Shown here in pieces: positions 1-7,012 of a DNA stretch of 11,407 bases (the stretch's first letter is position 1; the number at the start of each line of letters is the position of its first letter). The stretch covers positions 1-11,407 of the forward strand of contig CAYNUG010000065.1 of assembly GCA_964400545.1 (NCBI GenBank), read 5' to 3'. Origin of the DNA: UBA647 sp964400545 (GTDB lineage Bacteria; Acidobacteriota; Aminicenantia; UBA2199). The translations under genes were made by a program, and so were the position numbers. The notes below the pieces were generated by a model that was not told where the DNA came from, did no database searches, and worked only from the letters and a program-made list of their open reading frames with translations.

Positions 1-464
1 GTGAAAATTCTTTTCAATCTTTTTTCAAAGTCATTAACGATGATTTCAATATTATTTTTTCAGATTTCAAAGGTATTATGAACATTTTTTCCAATCCGCC
101 ATATCTTAAGATCGGCATCGGGCATCTCAGTAAAAATGAGGAGATGAAGCGTGGGAAGTTCGAGATAGATATAGATTTGGAACAGATAGTAAAGAAATGC
201 AGTTCAATACTCGGCAGGAGAGGAAATCTTTTTCTGATCCTCCCCTATGACAGATTTGATGAATTGTCCGATCTTTCATCTAAATGGGGGCTCTTTCCTG
301 TAAAATTCAGGAAAGTGTTGTCCTTCACAGATGGAAAAGCGGAAAGATTTCTGATACAATTGTCAAATTATAAAGGTGACCCGATAGAGTTATCTCCTCT
401 GGTCATTTATCATTCCGTCGGTATTTATTCTGAGGAAATGAAAGATATACTCGCAGGAAGGTGA
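1..464 (+). CDS. TrmN6-like tRNA1(Val) adenine-37 N6-methyltransferase, C-terminal part (5' truncated)
   Basis: The frame is open from the window edge (first full codon at base 3), so this is the C-terminal ~154 residues of a longer protein; the ATG at 78 is internal. The key motif is NPPY (bases 93-104), the catalytic signature of SAM-dependent amino-group N-methyltransferases. It is preceded by an aspartate-rich strand (NDDFNIIFSDF) as in class I methyltransferase folds. Downstream, the segment with LSKNEEMKRGKFE, the RGNLFLILPYDR strand and the LSPLVIY...YSEEM ending match the layout of the TrmN6/YfiC family, which methylates N6 of A37 in tRNA1(Val). A HemK/PrmC-like or other NPPY methyltransferase is less likely given this C-terminus. 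The stop codon lies within the ribosome-binding region of the next gene, 1 nt away, so the two are probably co-transcribed. The SAM-binding N-terminus is outside the window. Confidence 0.8.
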   Translation, partial: ENSFQSFFKVINDDFNIIFSDFKGIMNIFSNPPYLKIGIGHLSKNEEMKRGKFEIDIDLEQIVKKCSSILGRRGNLFLILPYDRFDELSDLSSKWGLFPVKFRKVLSFTDGKAERFLIQLSNYKGDPIELSPLVIYHSVGIYSEEMKDILAGR

Positions 465-465
465 A

Positions 466-1272
466 ATGATTGAAAGCTTAAAAGAACTATACCGTTACAG
501 ACAGTTGCTGATCGTCATGGTTGTTAGAGAATTGAAAGCGAAGTACAGAGGGACAGTGCTCGGATTCTTCTGGAGCTTTATGAATCCCATTCTTCTTGTT
601 ACTGTCTACTCAATAGTTTTTGGTCTGATTTTTAAACCAAAATATGCTGAGATGGAGAAATCCATATACTATTCAGTTTTTTTCTTTACCGGAATTCTCC
701 CGTGGACATGGTTTTCGTCTGCAATTCTGGAATCTTCAAATGTTCTGATAGCACATGGTTCCCTGATAAAGAAAATCAACTTTCCTGTAGAGATACTTCC
801 GATGATGGTTGTTATAACGAATATGGTCCATTTTTCTCTTGGGATCCCGGTATTGCTCCTTGCGTTCATTATCCTCGGGAAATCTTTAAGTTTATGGGTA
901 TTGTTCCTTCCAATCGCAATGCTTGTTCAATTTGTTTTTACCATGGGACTATGTTTTTTTATTTCCGCTTTGACAGTCCATTTTCGGGATATTAAAGATT
1001 TGCTTGTAAATTTGATAACTCTCTGGTTTTTCGTGACTCCGATAATTTATCCTTTCTCATTTGATCCTATCCAGAAATCAAAATTCCTGAAACTTTTCCT
1101 GTCTCTTAATCCAATGACACACATTATAGAAGCCTATCAGTATATTTTTTTTTACGGTTCGCTTCCTCATTATAAAAAACTGGCAGTTACACTGATAGTG
1201 GGTATTGTTCTGTTCTGGCTTGGGTACAAATTGTTCGACAAACTGCGCGATACATTTGTTGAAGAGGTATGA
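466..1272 (+). CDS. wzm: ABC-2 type polysaccharide/O-antigen exporter permease (Wzm/TagG-like)
   Basis: Inner-membrane permease subunit of a polysaccharide ABC exporter; it should pair with the ATPase encoded next. At 268 aa it has the usual family length. An amphipathic N-terminus (1-20) leads into RELKAKYRGTVLGFFW (about 21-36), a hallmark of Wzm/TagG permeases. About six hydrophobic segments follow, near 36-56, 68-88, 110-137, 143-170, 178-196 and 238-255. The cytoplasmic loop VHFRDIKD (171-178) and LNPM (214-217) are also typical. The start is well supported: AGGAAGG (455-461) sits 4 nt before the ATG, overlapping the stop of the preceding gene. The next gene begins 1 nt after the stop. 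The exported glycan cannot be told from sequence; no glycosyltransferases lie in view. The gene symbol is by family resemblance. O-antigen, teichoic-acid-like and capsule exporters share this fold, but the partner's C-terminal domain favours an O-antigen-type system. Confidence 0.9.
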   Translation: MIESLKELYRYRQLLIVMVVRELKAKYRGTVLGFFWSFMNPILLVTVYSIVFGLIFKPKYAEMEKSIYYSVFFFTGILPWTWFSSAILESSNVLIAHGSLIKKINFPVEILPMMVVITNMVHFSLGIPVLLLAFIILGKSLSLWVLFLPIAMLVQFVFTMGLCFFISALTVHFRDIKDLLVNLITLWFFVTPIIYPFSFDPIQKSKFLKLFLSLNPMTHIIEAYQYIFFYGSLPHYKKLAVTLIVGIVLFWLGYKLFDKLRDTFVEEV

Positions 1273-1273
1273 T

Positions 1274-2572
1274 ATGGGATCCATAAAAGTTAAAGGATTA
1301 TATAAATTCTATAAGAAATTCTCAAATAAACATAAATTTCTAACTTTGAAAAGTGCATTCTTAAGCAGAACCTTGTTCTCTGATCTTAAAAGCAGCGAAG
1401 TGTTTGAAGCATTGAGAGGGGTCAGTTTCGAGGTTAAAAAGGGGAAAACCCTTAGTATTATTGGAGAAAACGGTTCAGGGAAGAGTACATTACTGAAAAT
1501 ACTTGCCGGGATATCAAAACCGTCCAGTGGTGAGGTGAAAACAGAGGGTAGAATAAGTGCTCTTATAGAATTAGGTGCCGGATTTCATCCCGAAATATCC
1601 GGACGTGAAAATATTTTTATAAATGGGAGCATTCTCGGGCTTTCTAAAAAGAAAATCGAAGAAAAACTGGACAGTATAATAAGATTTGCCGAACTGGAAG
1701 ATTTTATTGATAATCCTGTAAAAACATATTCTTCCGGTATGTATATGAGGCTCGGTTTTTCAATCGCCATTAACGTTGATCCTGACATATTACTTATTGA
1801 TGAGGTCCTTGCTGTTGGAGACGCATCTTTTGTACCCAAATGTATCGATAGGATCAATGAATTTAAAAGGAAAGGTAAGACCATAATCTTTGTTTCACAC
1901 GATCTCGCAACGGTGGAAAGGATCAGTGATGAAGTGATTTGGATAAAGGATGGAAAGATATACAAGAAGGGATATCCGAAAAGGATAACAGATGCCTATC
2001 TTGAATATATTGGTAGAAAGGATGAAAAAAAAGCATCAGCTGATCATCAAATGAAAGAAGCGGAAGGAAATCTGGACAAAGAGAAGCGATGGGGAAGTCG
2101 GGATGTTGAAATAACGAATGTAAAAATGAAAGATGAAAAAGGGAATGAGAAATATATTTTCTCATTTAATGAACCATTAAGTATCGAATTTGATGTCAAT
2201 GCAAAGAAAAAAGAGAAAGATTTTGTGTTTGGTCTTGCAATCCTGAATTCTGAAGGAGTGAACTGTTACGGCTCAAATACATTGATAGATAATTTTAAAT
2301 CAAAAGAGATTTCCGGAAAGGGGAAGATCAAAATAAATATTCCTTCCCTTAACCTTGTGAACGGAACTTATTTCCTTAATCTTGCAGTTCATAAGAGAGA
2401 TGGATTCCCGTTTGATTATCACCATTTTTTGTATACTTTCAGAGTGGTATCGGTTTACAGGGATATAGGTATTGCCAGGGTTTCTCATGAGTGGAATTTC
2501 TCAGACAATATTAAGCTGAAGCGGGAAAGAAATGGACAAAGTTCACGTTCAACGAAAAATTACAGATCCTGA
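1274..2572 (+). CDS. wzt: ABC exporter ATPase with Wzt-type C-terminal carbohydrate-recognition domain
   Basis: ATPase that powers polysaccharide export with the adjacent permease; 432 aa from the ATG at 1274. That start lies 1 nt after the permease stop, with AAGAGG 6 nt upstream; longer readings of the frame would run into the permease gene. Nucleotide-binding domain, about 1-245: Walker A GENGSGKST (64-72), the Wzt/TagH-type segment ISALIELGAGFHPE (94-107), ABC signature YSSGM (152-156), Walker B DILLIDE (171-177) and H-loop VSHD (207-210). A charged linker (250-272) leads to RWGSRDVEITNV (272-283), the usual opening of the Wzt C-terminal beta-sandwich, which runs to about 412. In known systems (E. 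coli O9a, Klebsiella O2) that domain recognises the modified non-reducing end of the O-antigen. The last ~20 residues are a basic, serine-rich tail, and their coding sequence overlaps the next gene by 41 nt. Confidence 0.9.
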   Translation: MGSIKVKGLYKFYKKFSNKHKFLTLKSAFLSRTLFSDLKSSEVFEALRGVSFEVKKGKTLSIIGENGSGKSTLLKILAGISKPSSGEVKTEGRISALIELGAGFHPEISGRENIFINGSILGLSKKKIEEKLDSIIRFAELEDFIDNPVKTYSSGMYMRLGFSIAINVDPDILLIDEVLAVGDASFVPKCIDRINEFKRKGKTIIFVSHDLATVERISDEVIWIKDGKIYKKGYPKRITDAYLEYIGRKDEKKASADHQMKEAEGNLDKEKRWGSRDVEITNVKMKDEKGNEKYIFSFNEPLSIEFDVNAKKKEKDFVFGLAILNSEGVNCYGSNTLIDNFKSKEISGKGKIKINIPSLNLVNGTYFLNLAVHKRDGFPFDYHHFLYTFRVVSVYRDIGIARVSHEWNFSDNIKLKRERNGQSSRSTKNYRS

Positions 2573-2918
2573 AGTATTGTCGGGATTAATAAAGAAAGCT
2601 AATGGGAAAAGGATAATTCTAACCGGAGGTATCTTTGACTTTTTGAAACCTTATCATATTGATCTTTTTGATTTCGCAAAGAGTCACGGAGATATTCTGA
2701 TAGTTGCTGTTGAATCAGCAGATGTTTATACATCTGCAGAAGAGAGGCTGGAAATACTTGAAGCGGTTGGAAATATTGATATTTTGTTTCTTTATGAGAA
2801 TGAAAAAGATATTGAAAAGATCGGAAGTCTGGTAAGTGAAGTTATATTCAACAGTGAATTTGGTTTTTCTGGTGATAAAATCTTATTCAAGGAGAAAGTA
2901 ATAAATTTTCCAGTATGA
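2532..2918 (+). CDS. Short cytidylyltransferase-fold protein (RfaE2/HldE-C-like), probably inactive
   Basis: The 128-aa product resembles the nucleotidyltransferase domain that makes ADP-heptose (HldE C-terminal domain/RfaE2) and related glycerol-3-phosphate cytidylyltransferases. Visible landmarks are KRIILTGGIFDFL (26-38), the strand GDILIVAVESAD (53-64) and ERLEILEAV (71-79), which match gkkivftnGcFDllH, gd.liVavNsD and eRa.vLaal in the family. The catalytic HxGH motif reads KPYH (39-42): the first His and the Gly are lost and only the last His remains. The usual K/R-containing substrate loop after the NSD strand is missing, and the C-terminus is about 30 residues shorter than active relatives. 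It therefore looks like a degenerate or repurposed enzyme, not a working transferase. The start overlaps the Wzt-like gene by 41 nt, with GGGAAAG as a modest RBS, so translation is likely coupled. Function unknown; a glycan or exporter link is inferred from position only. Confidence 0.65.
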   Translation: MDKVHVQRKITDPEVLSGLIKKANGKRIILTGGIFDFLKPYHIDLFDFAKSHGDILIVAVESADVYTSAEERLEILEAVGNIDILFLYENEKDIEKIGSLVSEVIFNSEFGFSGDKILFKEKVINFPV

Positions 2919-2961
2919 AACCGGTATCCGGATTCTGAAAAAATATAATACCAAAGGGAGT

Positions 2962-2990
2962 TTGACAAAAAAAATCCTGTATGATAAAAA
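2962..2990 (+). promoter_or_regulatory. Possible sigma70-type promoter for the phosphatase-kinase operon
   Basis: A perfect -35 box, TTGACA (2962-2967), is followed after 17 bp by TAAAAA (2985-2990), a 4/6 match to TATAAT. The inferred start near 2997 would give a ~35-nt leader. TATGAT at 2980-2985 is a better -10 hexamer but only 12 bp from the -35. A perfect TATAAT at 2944-2949 has no recognisable -35. The 113-bp gap is the only interruption between the two + strand gene runs, which supports a promoter here. Confidence 0.4.
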
Positions 2991-3031
2991 TTTTTAATGA
3001 GAGGAATGTTTATATCTGAGAACAGGACACA

Positions 3032-4240
3032 ATGGAGATGATTTCATACGGGAAATCTGATATAGGCAAAGTTCGTGATAATAATGAGGATTTTCTTGCA
3101 TTAAAGAAAATCAATGATGATGAGAATCTCTTTATCGTTGCAGACGGAATGGGAGGTCATCAGGCTGGAGATGTTGCTTCAAAGCTTGGGGTTGAAACTT
3201 TTGTAAAGCATTATCGCGATCTTAGAGCGAAGGATTTACCAATTCCGGAATCTTTGTCCGAATCTATTAACAAAGCTAATTCTGCTATTCTTAAGAAAGC
3301 CTCTTCGGATATTGATAAGCGGGGAATGGGGACGACCTTTAGTGCTCTTTTGATTTCCGATAAGAAAGCATATATTGTTCATATAGGGGACTCCAGGATA
3401 TATCTGGTTAGAGCAGATAAAATAGAAAGGATCACAACAGATCATACTTTTGTTGAAAAGATGGTGGCGGATGGCAGGATAACACTTGAAGAAGCGAGGC
3501 ATCATCCTCAAAAGAATATACTCTATATGTCTCTTGGTGCGAGAGAAACCTTTTATCCTGATGAAATAAAAGGGTTTGAAGTAAAGAATGATGACATATT
3601 TCTGATGTGTTCTGACGGACTGACGGATATGGTCCGAGATGATGTAATTAAAGAATATTGTTTGTCATATCCTCCTGAAAAAGCTGTTAATGAGTTGATT
3701 GCTCTCGGGAACAGGAACGGAGGATTGGATAATATTTCGATAGTTATTGTTCAGATAGGAGGAGGGAAAAGGCACCGAACCGAGGCTATAAAAACGTCCG
3801 GGATCAAAAAGAGCAGGTCTTTTTTCCTGCTTGTGTCCTTATTCTTTCTAATGCTTTTAATTTTCGGGACAATTTTGTTGAAAAAGGAAAAGAGTTCTGT
3901 ATTTCCGAAGGATATCAAGGAAATAAATTTTAAGCCTCTCAAACTGGAGGAAAAAGAGAAACTAGATCTTGTAGAGCAGTCACCCGGAAGTGATGAGAAT
4001 AATAGTATAAAAAAAATTGCCGGAGCAAATACCCTGATGGTAAAATATACAGATTCACTCTCATTAATATTTACAAAAGATGAGTTTATTACCGTAAAGG
4101 ATGGGAATGTTATTTTTCGGAATGATTACCGATTCGGGAGTATGCGGATTAGTCTTGACAGCATATATTTTGACAAAGGATCTAACGGACTTGTGGCAAT
4201 AGATAATGAGAGAAAATTTTATAAAATGTTGGTAAGGTAA
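3032..4240 (+). CDS. PP2C-family Ser/Thr protein phosphatase with membrane anchor and C-terminal extracytoplasmic domain
   Basis: Metal-dependent phosphatase that should remove phosphate from Ser/Thr residues, most likely reversing the kinase encoded next. The catalytic domain (about 1-243) carries all PP2C landmarks: GKVRDNNED (12-20), ADGMGGH (37-43) with metal-binding D38, RGMGTTF (97-103), HIGDSR (117-122) with D120, TTDHTF (135-140), HHPQKN (157-162), SDGLTDM (194-200) with D195, and DNISIVIV (233-240) with D233. It belongs to the bacterial Stp/PrpC group. Unlike a soluble Stp (~240 aa), it continues with a basic linker, one membrane segment (about 264-284) and a ~118-residue tail that should lie outside the membrane. 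I do not recognise that tail; it is beta-prone and ends in FDKGSNGLVAIDNERKFYKML. The start at 3032 has AGGA 4 nt upstream; the second in-frame ATG (3038) is less well placed. The stop codon shares a base with the kinase start. Confidence 0.92.
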   Translation: MEMISYGKSDIGKVRDNNEDFLALKKINDDENLFIVADGMGGHQAGDVASKLGVETFVKHYRDLRAKDLPIPESLSESINKANSAILKKASSDIDKRGMGTTFSALLISDKKAYIVHIGDSRIYLVRADKIERITTDHTFVEKMVADGRITLEEARHHPQKNILYMSLGARETFYPDEIKGFEVKNDDIFLMCSDGLTDMVRDDVIKEYCLSYPPEKAVNELIALGNRNGGLDNISIVIVQIGGGKRHRTEAIKTSGIKKSRSFFLLVSLFFLMLLIFGTILLKKEKSSVFPKDIKEINFKPLKLEEKEKLDLVEQSPGSDENNSIKKIAGANTLMVKYTDSLSLIFTKDEFITVKDGNVIFRNDYRFGSMRISLDSIYFDKGSNGLVAIDNERKFYKMLVR

Positions 4241-6084
4241 TGATAAAGGTAGGACAGAAAAAAGGTGATTTTCAGATAAAAGCAGAAATAGGCCGTGGCG
4301 GTATGGGGACGATCTACTATGCCGTTGACACTATGCTTAATCGTGAAGTTGCTCTGAAGGTAATTCATCCTGATCTTGCAAGTAATGTCCAACTCATGGA
4401 AAGATTCAAGGTAGAGGCTATGACCCAGGGGCAAATGAACCATCCAAATATTGTGACCGTTTTCAGTTTTAATAAGATCGATGAAGAAAATGTGATTGCA
4501 ATGGAATATGTTGATGGGAAAAATCTTAAGGATATTCTCAGAGAGCAGAAAGTGTTGTCGATCTCAGATGCGATCTTTTACTTAAAACAGATTTTGAAAG
4601 CGTTGGAATATTCTCACTCGAGAAATATAATTCACCGTGATATAAAACCGGCGAATATTCTTGTGGATAGCGATAACCGTTTGAAAATATCAGATTTTGG
4701 AATTGCCAAAGTGTTCGGAAAGCAAGGATTGACAAAAACGGGAATGCTCCTTGGAACCCCATGGTATACACCGCCGGAACAGATTGTGGGTGAAAATATA
4801 GATTTCCGATCTGATCTGTATTCAGTCGGGATAACATTCTACGAGATGGTGACAGGAAAGGTCCCGTTTGATTCTAAGACAAATTCCGATTTCCAGGTTC
4901 AAAAAGCACATCTTGAAACTCCTCCACCGAGGCCATCTATCTTTAATCCGGAGATAGGTACGAAAATAGAAAAGTTTATTCTCAAAGCTTTGCAGAAGAA
5001 ACCTGAAAAAAGGTTCCAGTCCGCTTCGGAAATGCTCTCAGCGATCAGAGAGATTGAGAAAAAGATCTCTGAAACCGGTATTACGCGGAGTGGAATTGAT
5101 CAATACACGAAGATAGAAGAAGATAAAAAAATTATTGAGAAGAGGGGGCACAGGCTCCTTTTCGGTTCTCTCCTTGTGTTATTTGTATGTTTGGCGGGTG
5201 CGGCAATTTATTTTTTAGTATTAAAAGAGAAACCTGCTGCTGCCATTAACAACAAGCCGGTTCATGTTACTCCGGATATAGGAACAATTACCCGGATTCC
5301 TCCGGAGAAACTTAGTAGTGAGATCAAAACGGACAATGATCCTGATTCGGAAAAGATTAATGAAGTAATGAGTAAAGGGAAGAGAGAAAAAAAAGAGCAA
5401 TCCGGAACTTTTTCAAAAAAAAAGACAGAAAGTACGATCAAAAAAATAGAAAAACCCATTAAGATCGAACCAAAGATTCCAAAAAAGAAGAAAGTAGTTA
5501 TTGATAAAAAACCTGAAGTTCAAACGACGAAGAATGATCCGGATGGAAAGAGTATCGTACTTGGAAAGGAATTGTCGAATGCTAATCTTGAAGCGGAGTT
5601 TATTCGATTGAAAAAACTTGTAGAACTGGGGGAATATAAAAAAGCGGAAGGAAGTATAAACGAACTCTTAGAATCCGGAGTGAAAAGTCCGGATCTGTAT
5701 TCTATAGCAGGAAAAATGAAATTCATTCAGGGGAAATTTCCTGAAGCTGAAGAAAATTGGAAGAATTCTGTTAATAAAGGTGGGGCTGTCATCTTAAGAT
5801 TCTATCATAAGCATGGATTCTTCAACAAAGGTTGTTCCGGCCAGATCAAACTTAAGAAAGGTCTTATAGTATTCAATTCGGTAACAAGGCGTTCACACAG
5901 TTTTGCTGTAACATCCGATATGATCATTGCTGTTAAAAAAAGGAAAGGGAATTTTGGTATCGAGATATCTTTTAATGTTAAGGGGAAAGCTAAAAAGCAT
6001 GTTTTTATTTTAAGGAGGAGAAGCAGGAGTGGGGAGAAGTTCATTTCGGGTTTTATAAATAAACATATCCTAGGGGAAAAATGA
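4240..6084 (+). CDS. Transmembrane Ser/Thr protein kinase (PknB-like) with TPR-like segment and novel C-terminal domain
   Basis: Hanks-type kinase, 614 aa. The kinase domain (about 10-275) looks complete: glycine loop GRGGMG (18-23), VALKV with the ATP-binding Lys at 40, helix-C Glu at 59, HRDIKPAN (132-139), DFG (152-154), GTPWYTPPE (172-180, the APE motif as PPE), D192, and an Arg near 258. The activation loop LTKTGMLLGT has threonines suited to autophosphorylation. A basic stretch precedes one membrane segment (about 306-328), placing the kinase inside and the rest outside. Next come a lysine-rich linker (376-432, many KKK runs), a helical TPR-like repeat region (about 449-515, with EYKKAEGSINELLESG and GKFPEAEENWKNSV) and a basic, beta-rich final domain (about 521-614) resembling PH/GRAM-like folds by pattern only. 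ATG shares one base with the phosphatase stop; its RBS (TAAGG, 2 nt away) is poor, suggesting coupled translation. The 3' end overlaps the FHA gene by 4 nt. Confidence 0.93.
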   Translation: MIKVGQKKGDFQIKAEIGRGGMGTIYYAVDTMLNREVALKVIHPDLASNVQLMERFKVEAMTQGQMNHPNIVTVFSFNKIDEENVIAMEYVDGKNLKDILREQKVLSISDAIFYLKQILKALEYSHSRNIIHRDIKPANILVDSDNRLKISDFGIAKVFGKQGLTKTGMLLGTPWYTPPEQIVGENIDFRSDLYSVGITFYEMVTGKVPFDSKTNSDFQVQKAHLETPPPRPSIFNPEIGTKIEKFILKALQKKPEKRFQSASEMLSAIREIEKKISETGITRSGIDQYTKIEEDKKIIEKRGHRLLFGSLLVLFVCLAGAAIYFLVLKEKPAAAINNKPVHVTPDIGTITRIPPEKLSSEIKTDNDPDSEKINEVMSKGKREKKEQSGTFSKKKTESTIKKIEKPIKIEPKIPKKKKVVIDKKPEVQTTKNDPDGKSIVLGKELSNANLEAEFIRLKKLVELGEYKKAEGSINELLESGVKSPDLYSIAGKMKFIQGKFPEAEENWKNSVNKGGAVILRFYHKHGFFNKGCSGQIKLKKGLIVFNSVTRRSHSFAVTSDMIIAVKKRKGNFGIEISFNVKGKAKKHVFILRRRSRSGEKFISGFINKHILGEK

Positions 6085-6566
6085 TGTTTAAAAATTTTTT
6101 CAAGAAATTTTCAAGAAAAAAAGAGCCATTTCCGTCATTCGAAAGTAAGAAGAAGTTCATGGTAAGTGATACCCCCGTTTCTTTTCCGGAAGAAACGATG
6201 GTGGAGAATATTACACGGGGAAAACCTCCGGAAATAAGTGAGAATAAAAAAAGTGTTTTTAATGAGATAGATGTCCTCGTTAACGGAGAAAAAATTTCTT
6301 CATACAGAGTATCTGATAAAGGGATCAGCGTAGGTCGTGACCCATCGAAAGTTGGAATTATTATAGCAGAACCAATTATTTCCAAGCTTCATTGCTCTTT
6401 TTACAGAGCCGGGAATAATTTGAAGATAATCGATCATAACTCTACAAACGGGATTTATCTCAACGGAATAAAGATTTCAGAACAAGTTCTTAACGACGGG
6501 TCCGTAATCTCACTTGGGAAAAAAGGGACAGTAAAACTGATAGTACACAATATCAGGATGATATAA
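6081..6566 (+). CDS. FHA-domain phosphothreonine-binding protein
   Basis: Small soluble reader protein, 161 aa, with no signal peptide or membrane span. The C-terminal FHA domain (about 62-155) has the core residues that contact phosphothreonine peptides: GR (85-86) in SVGRDPS, S101 and H104 in SKLH, and N120 with NG (123-124) in NSTNGIYLNG. The domain should bind a phosphothreonine made by the upstream kinase, on the kinase, the phosphatase or another protein. The first ~60 residues are basic then disordered-looking and contain FPEETMVE (35-42), where T39 resembles the phosphorylatable threonine before the FHA domain of GarA/OdhI regulators; that comparison is inference. Translation may begin at 6081 or at the adjacent ATG at 6084. 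AGGGG (6072-6076) serves either, and the difference is one Met. The gene overlaps the kinase by 4 nt and the next gene by 1 nt. Confidence 0.9.
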   Translation: MMFKNFFKKFSRKKEPFPSFESKKKFMVSDTPVSFPEETMVENITRGKPPEISENKKSVFNEIDVLVNGEKISSYRVSDKGISVGRDPSKVGIIIAEPIISKLHCSFYRAGNNLKIIDHNSTNGIYLNGIKISEQVLNDGSVISLGKKGTVKLIVHNIRMI

Positions 6567-7012
6567 TGAAAAAATTAATTTTGCTGATAATATTATTGTC
6601 TGTAGTTCTAATGCCAGATCAAACAATTGATCGTAAAACAATTTTTGAAAATCATTTATGGAAACAAAAATATGAGGAATATTCTTCTGATCAGGAAATT
6701 GTCGCTATACTAAGATCGAAAAAAGATAAAATAACTTCCATCAGTGTATATTTTGCTTTCTGGTGTGGGGATTCCGAGAACAATGTCCCTCCCTTCATTA
6801 AAATTCTCGATGAGATGAAGAACAGCAGTATTGGAGTGAATTATTTTATTGTGAAAAGAAAAGGCTCAAGTGGAAGAAAGTATTATAACGAGGAATTAAA
6901 GGTGGAAAAGATCCCCACTTTTATTTTTTTTAAAGATGGTAAAGAAATAGGAAGGATTACTGAAAATCCCAAGAAAACTTTAGAAGAAGATTTCCTGGAG
7001 ATCGTATTTTAA
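6566..7012 (+). CDS. Thioredoxin-fold protein with N-terminal signal/anchor and single active-site Cys (WCGDS)
   Basis: A 148-aa protein that starts with MKK and a hydrophobic stretch (3-16, LILLIILLSVVLM), consistent with a signal peptide or membrane anchor. There is no lipobox Cys, and Cys67 is the only cysteine in the protein. The body has a thioredoxin layout: strand ISVYFAFWCGDS (59-70) with the active-site motif, helix VPPFIKILDEM, a strand around VNYFIV, then KIPTFIFFKDGKEIGR (115-130), where P117 is the cis-Pro and the following strands match thioredoxin. The usual CxxC is CGDS, so disulfide exchange by the classic two-Cys route is not possible; monothiol or non-redox roles remain. 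WCGDx variants occur in thioredoxin-like families of Bacteroidetes-type bacteria (recalled, not checked). ATG shares one base with the FHA stop, and AGGA lies 7 nt upstream, so it belongs to the signalling operon. Its 3' end overlaps convergent folK by 4 nt. Confidence 0.82.
   Translation: MKKLILLIILLSVVLMPDQTIDRKTIFENHLWKQKYEEYSSDQEIVAILRSKKDKITSISVYFAFWCGDSENNVPPFIKILDEMKNSSIGVNYFIVKRKGSSGRKYYNEELKVEKIPTFIFFKDGKEIGRITENPKKTLEEDFLEIVF

Noticed and set aside
1205..1273. Upstream extension of the Wzt-like ATPase by 23 residues
   Set aside because: It would lie inside the permease gene, has no family similarity, and the ATG at 1274 has a better RBS position.
2919..2932. CCGG-TAT-CCGG hairpin after the nucleotidyltransferase-like gene as a terminator
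   Set aside because: Stem is only 4 bp and no T run follows directly.
3006..3041. Short reading frame (11 codons) beginning just before and overlapping the phosphatase start
   Set aside because: Its purine-rich RBS (GAGG) is only one base from the ATG, and so short a peptide cannot be supported from sequence alone.
4759..4782. PPE instead of APE at the kinase activation segment as a sign of an inactive kinase
   Set aside because: APE variants such as SPE and PPE are tolerated, and every catalytic residue (K40, E59, D134, N139, D152) is in place.
6559..6567. TGATATAAT, a perfect extended -10, at the FHA/thioredoxin junction
   Set aside because: No -35 box at proper spacing, and transcription would begin inside the thioredoxin-like gene after its start codon; the match arises from the stop/start overlap.
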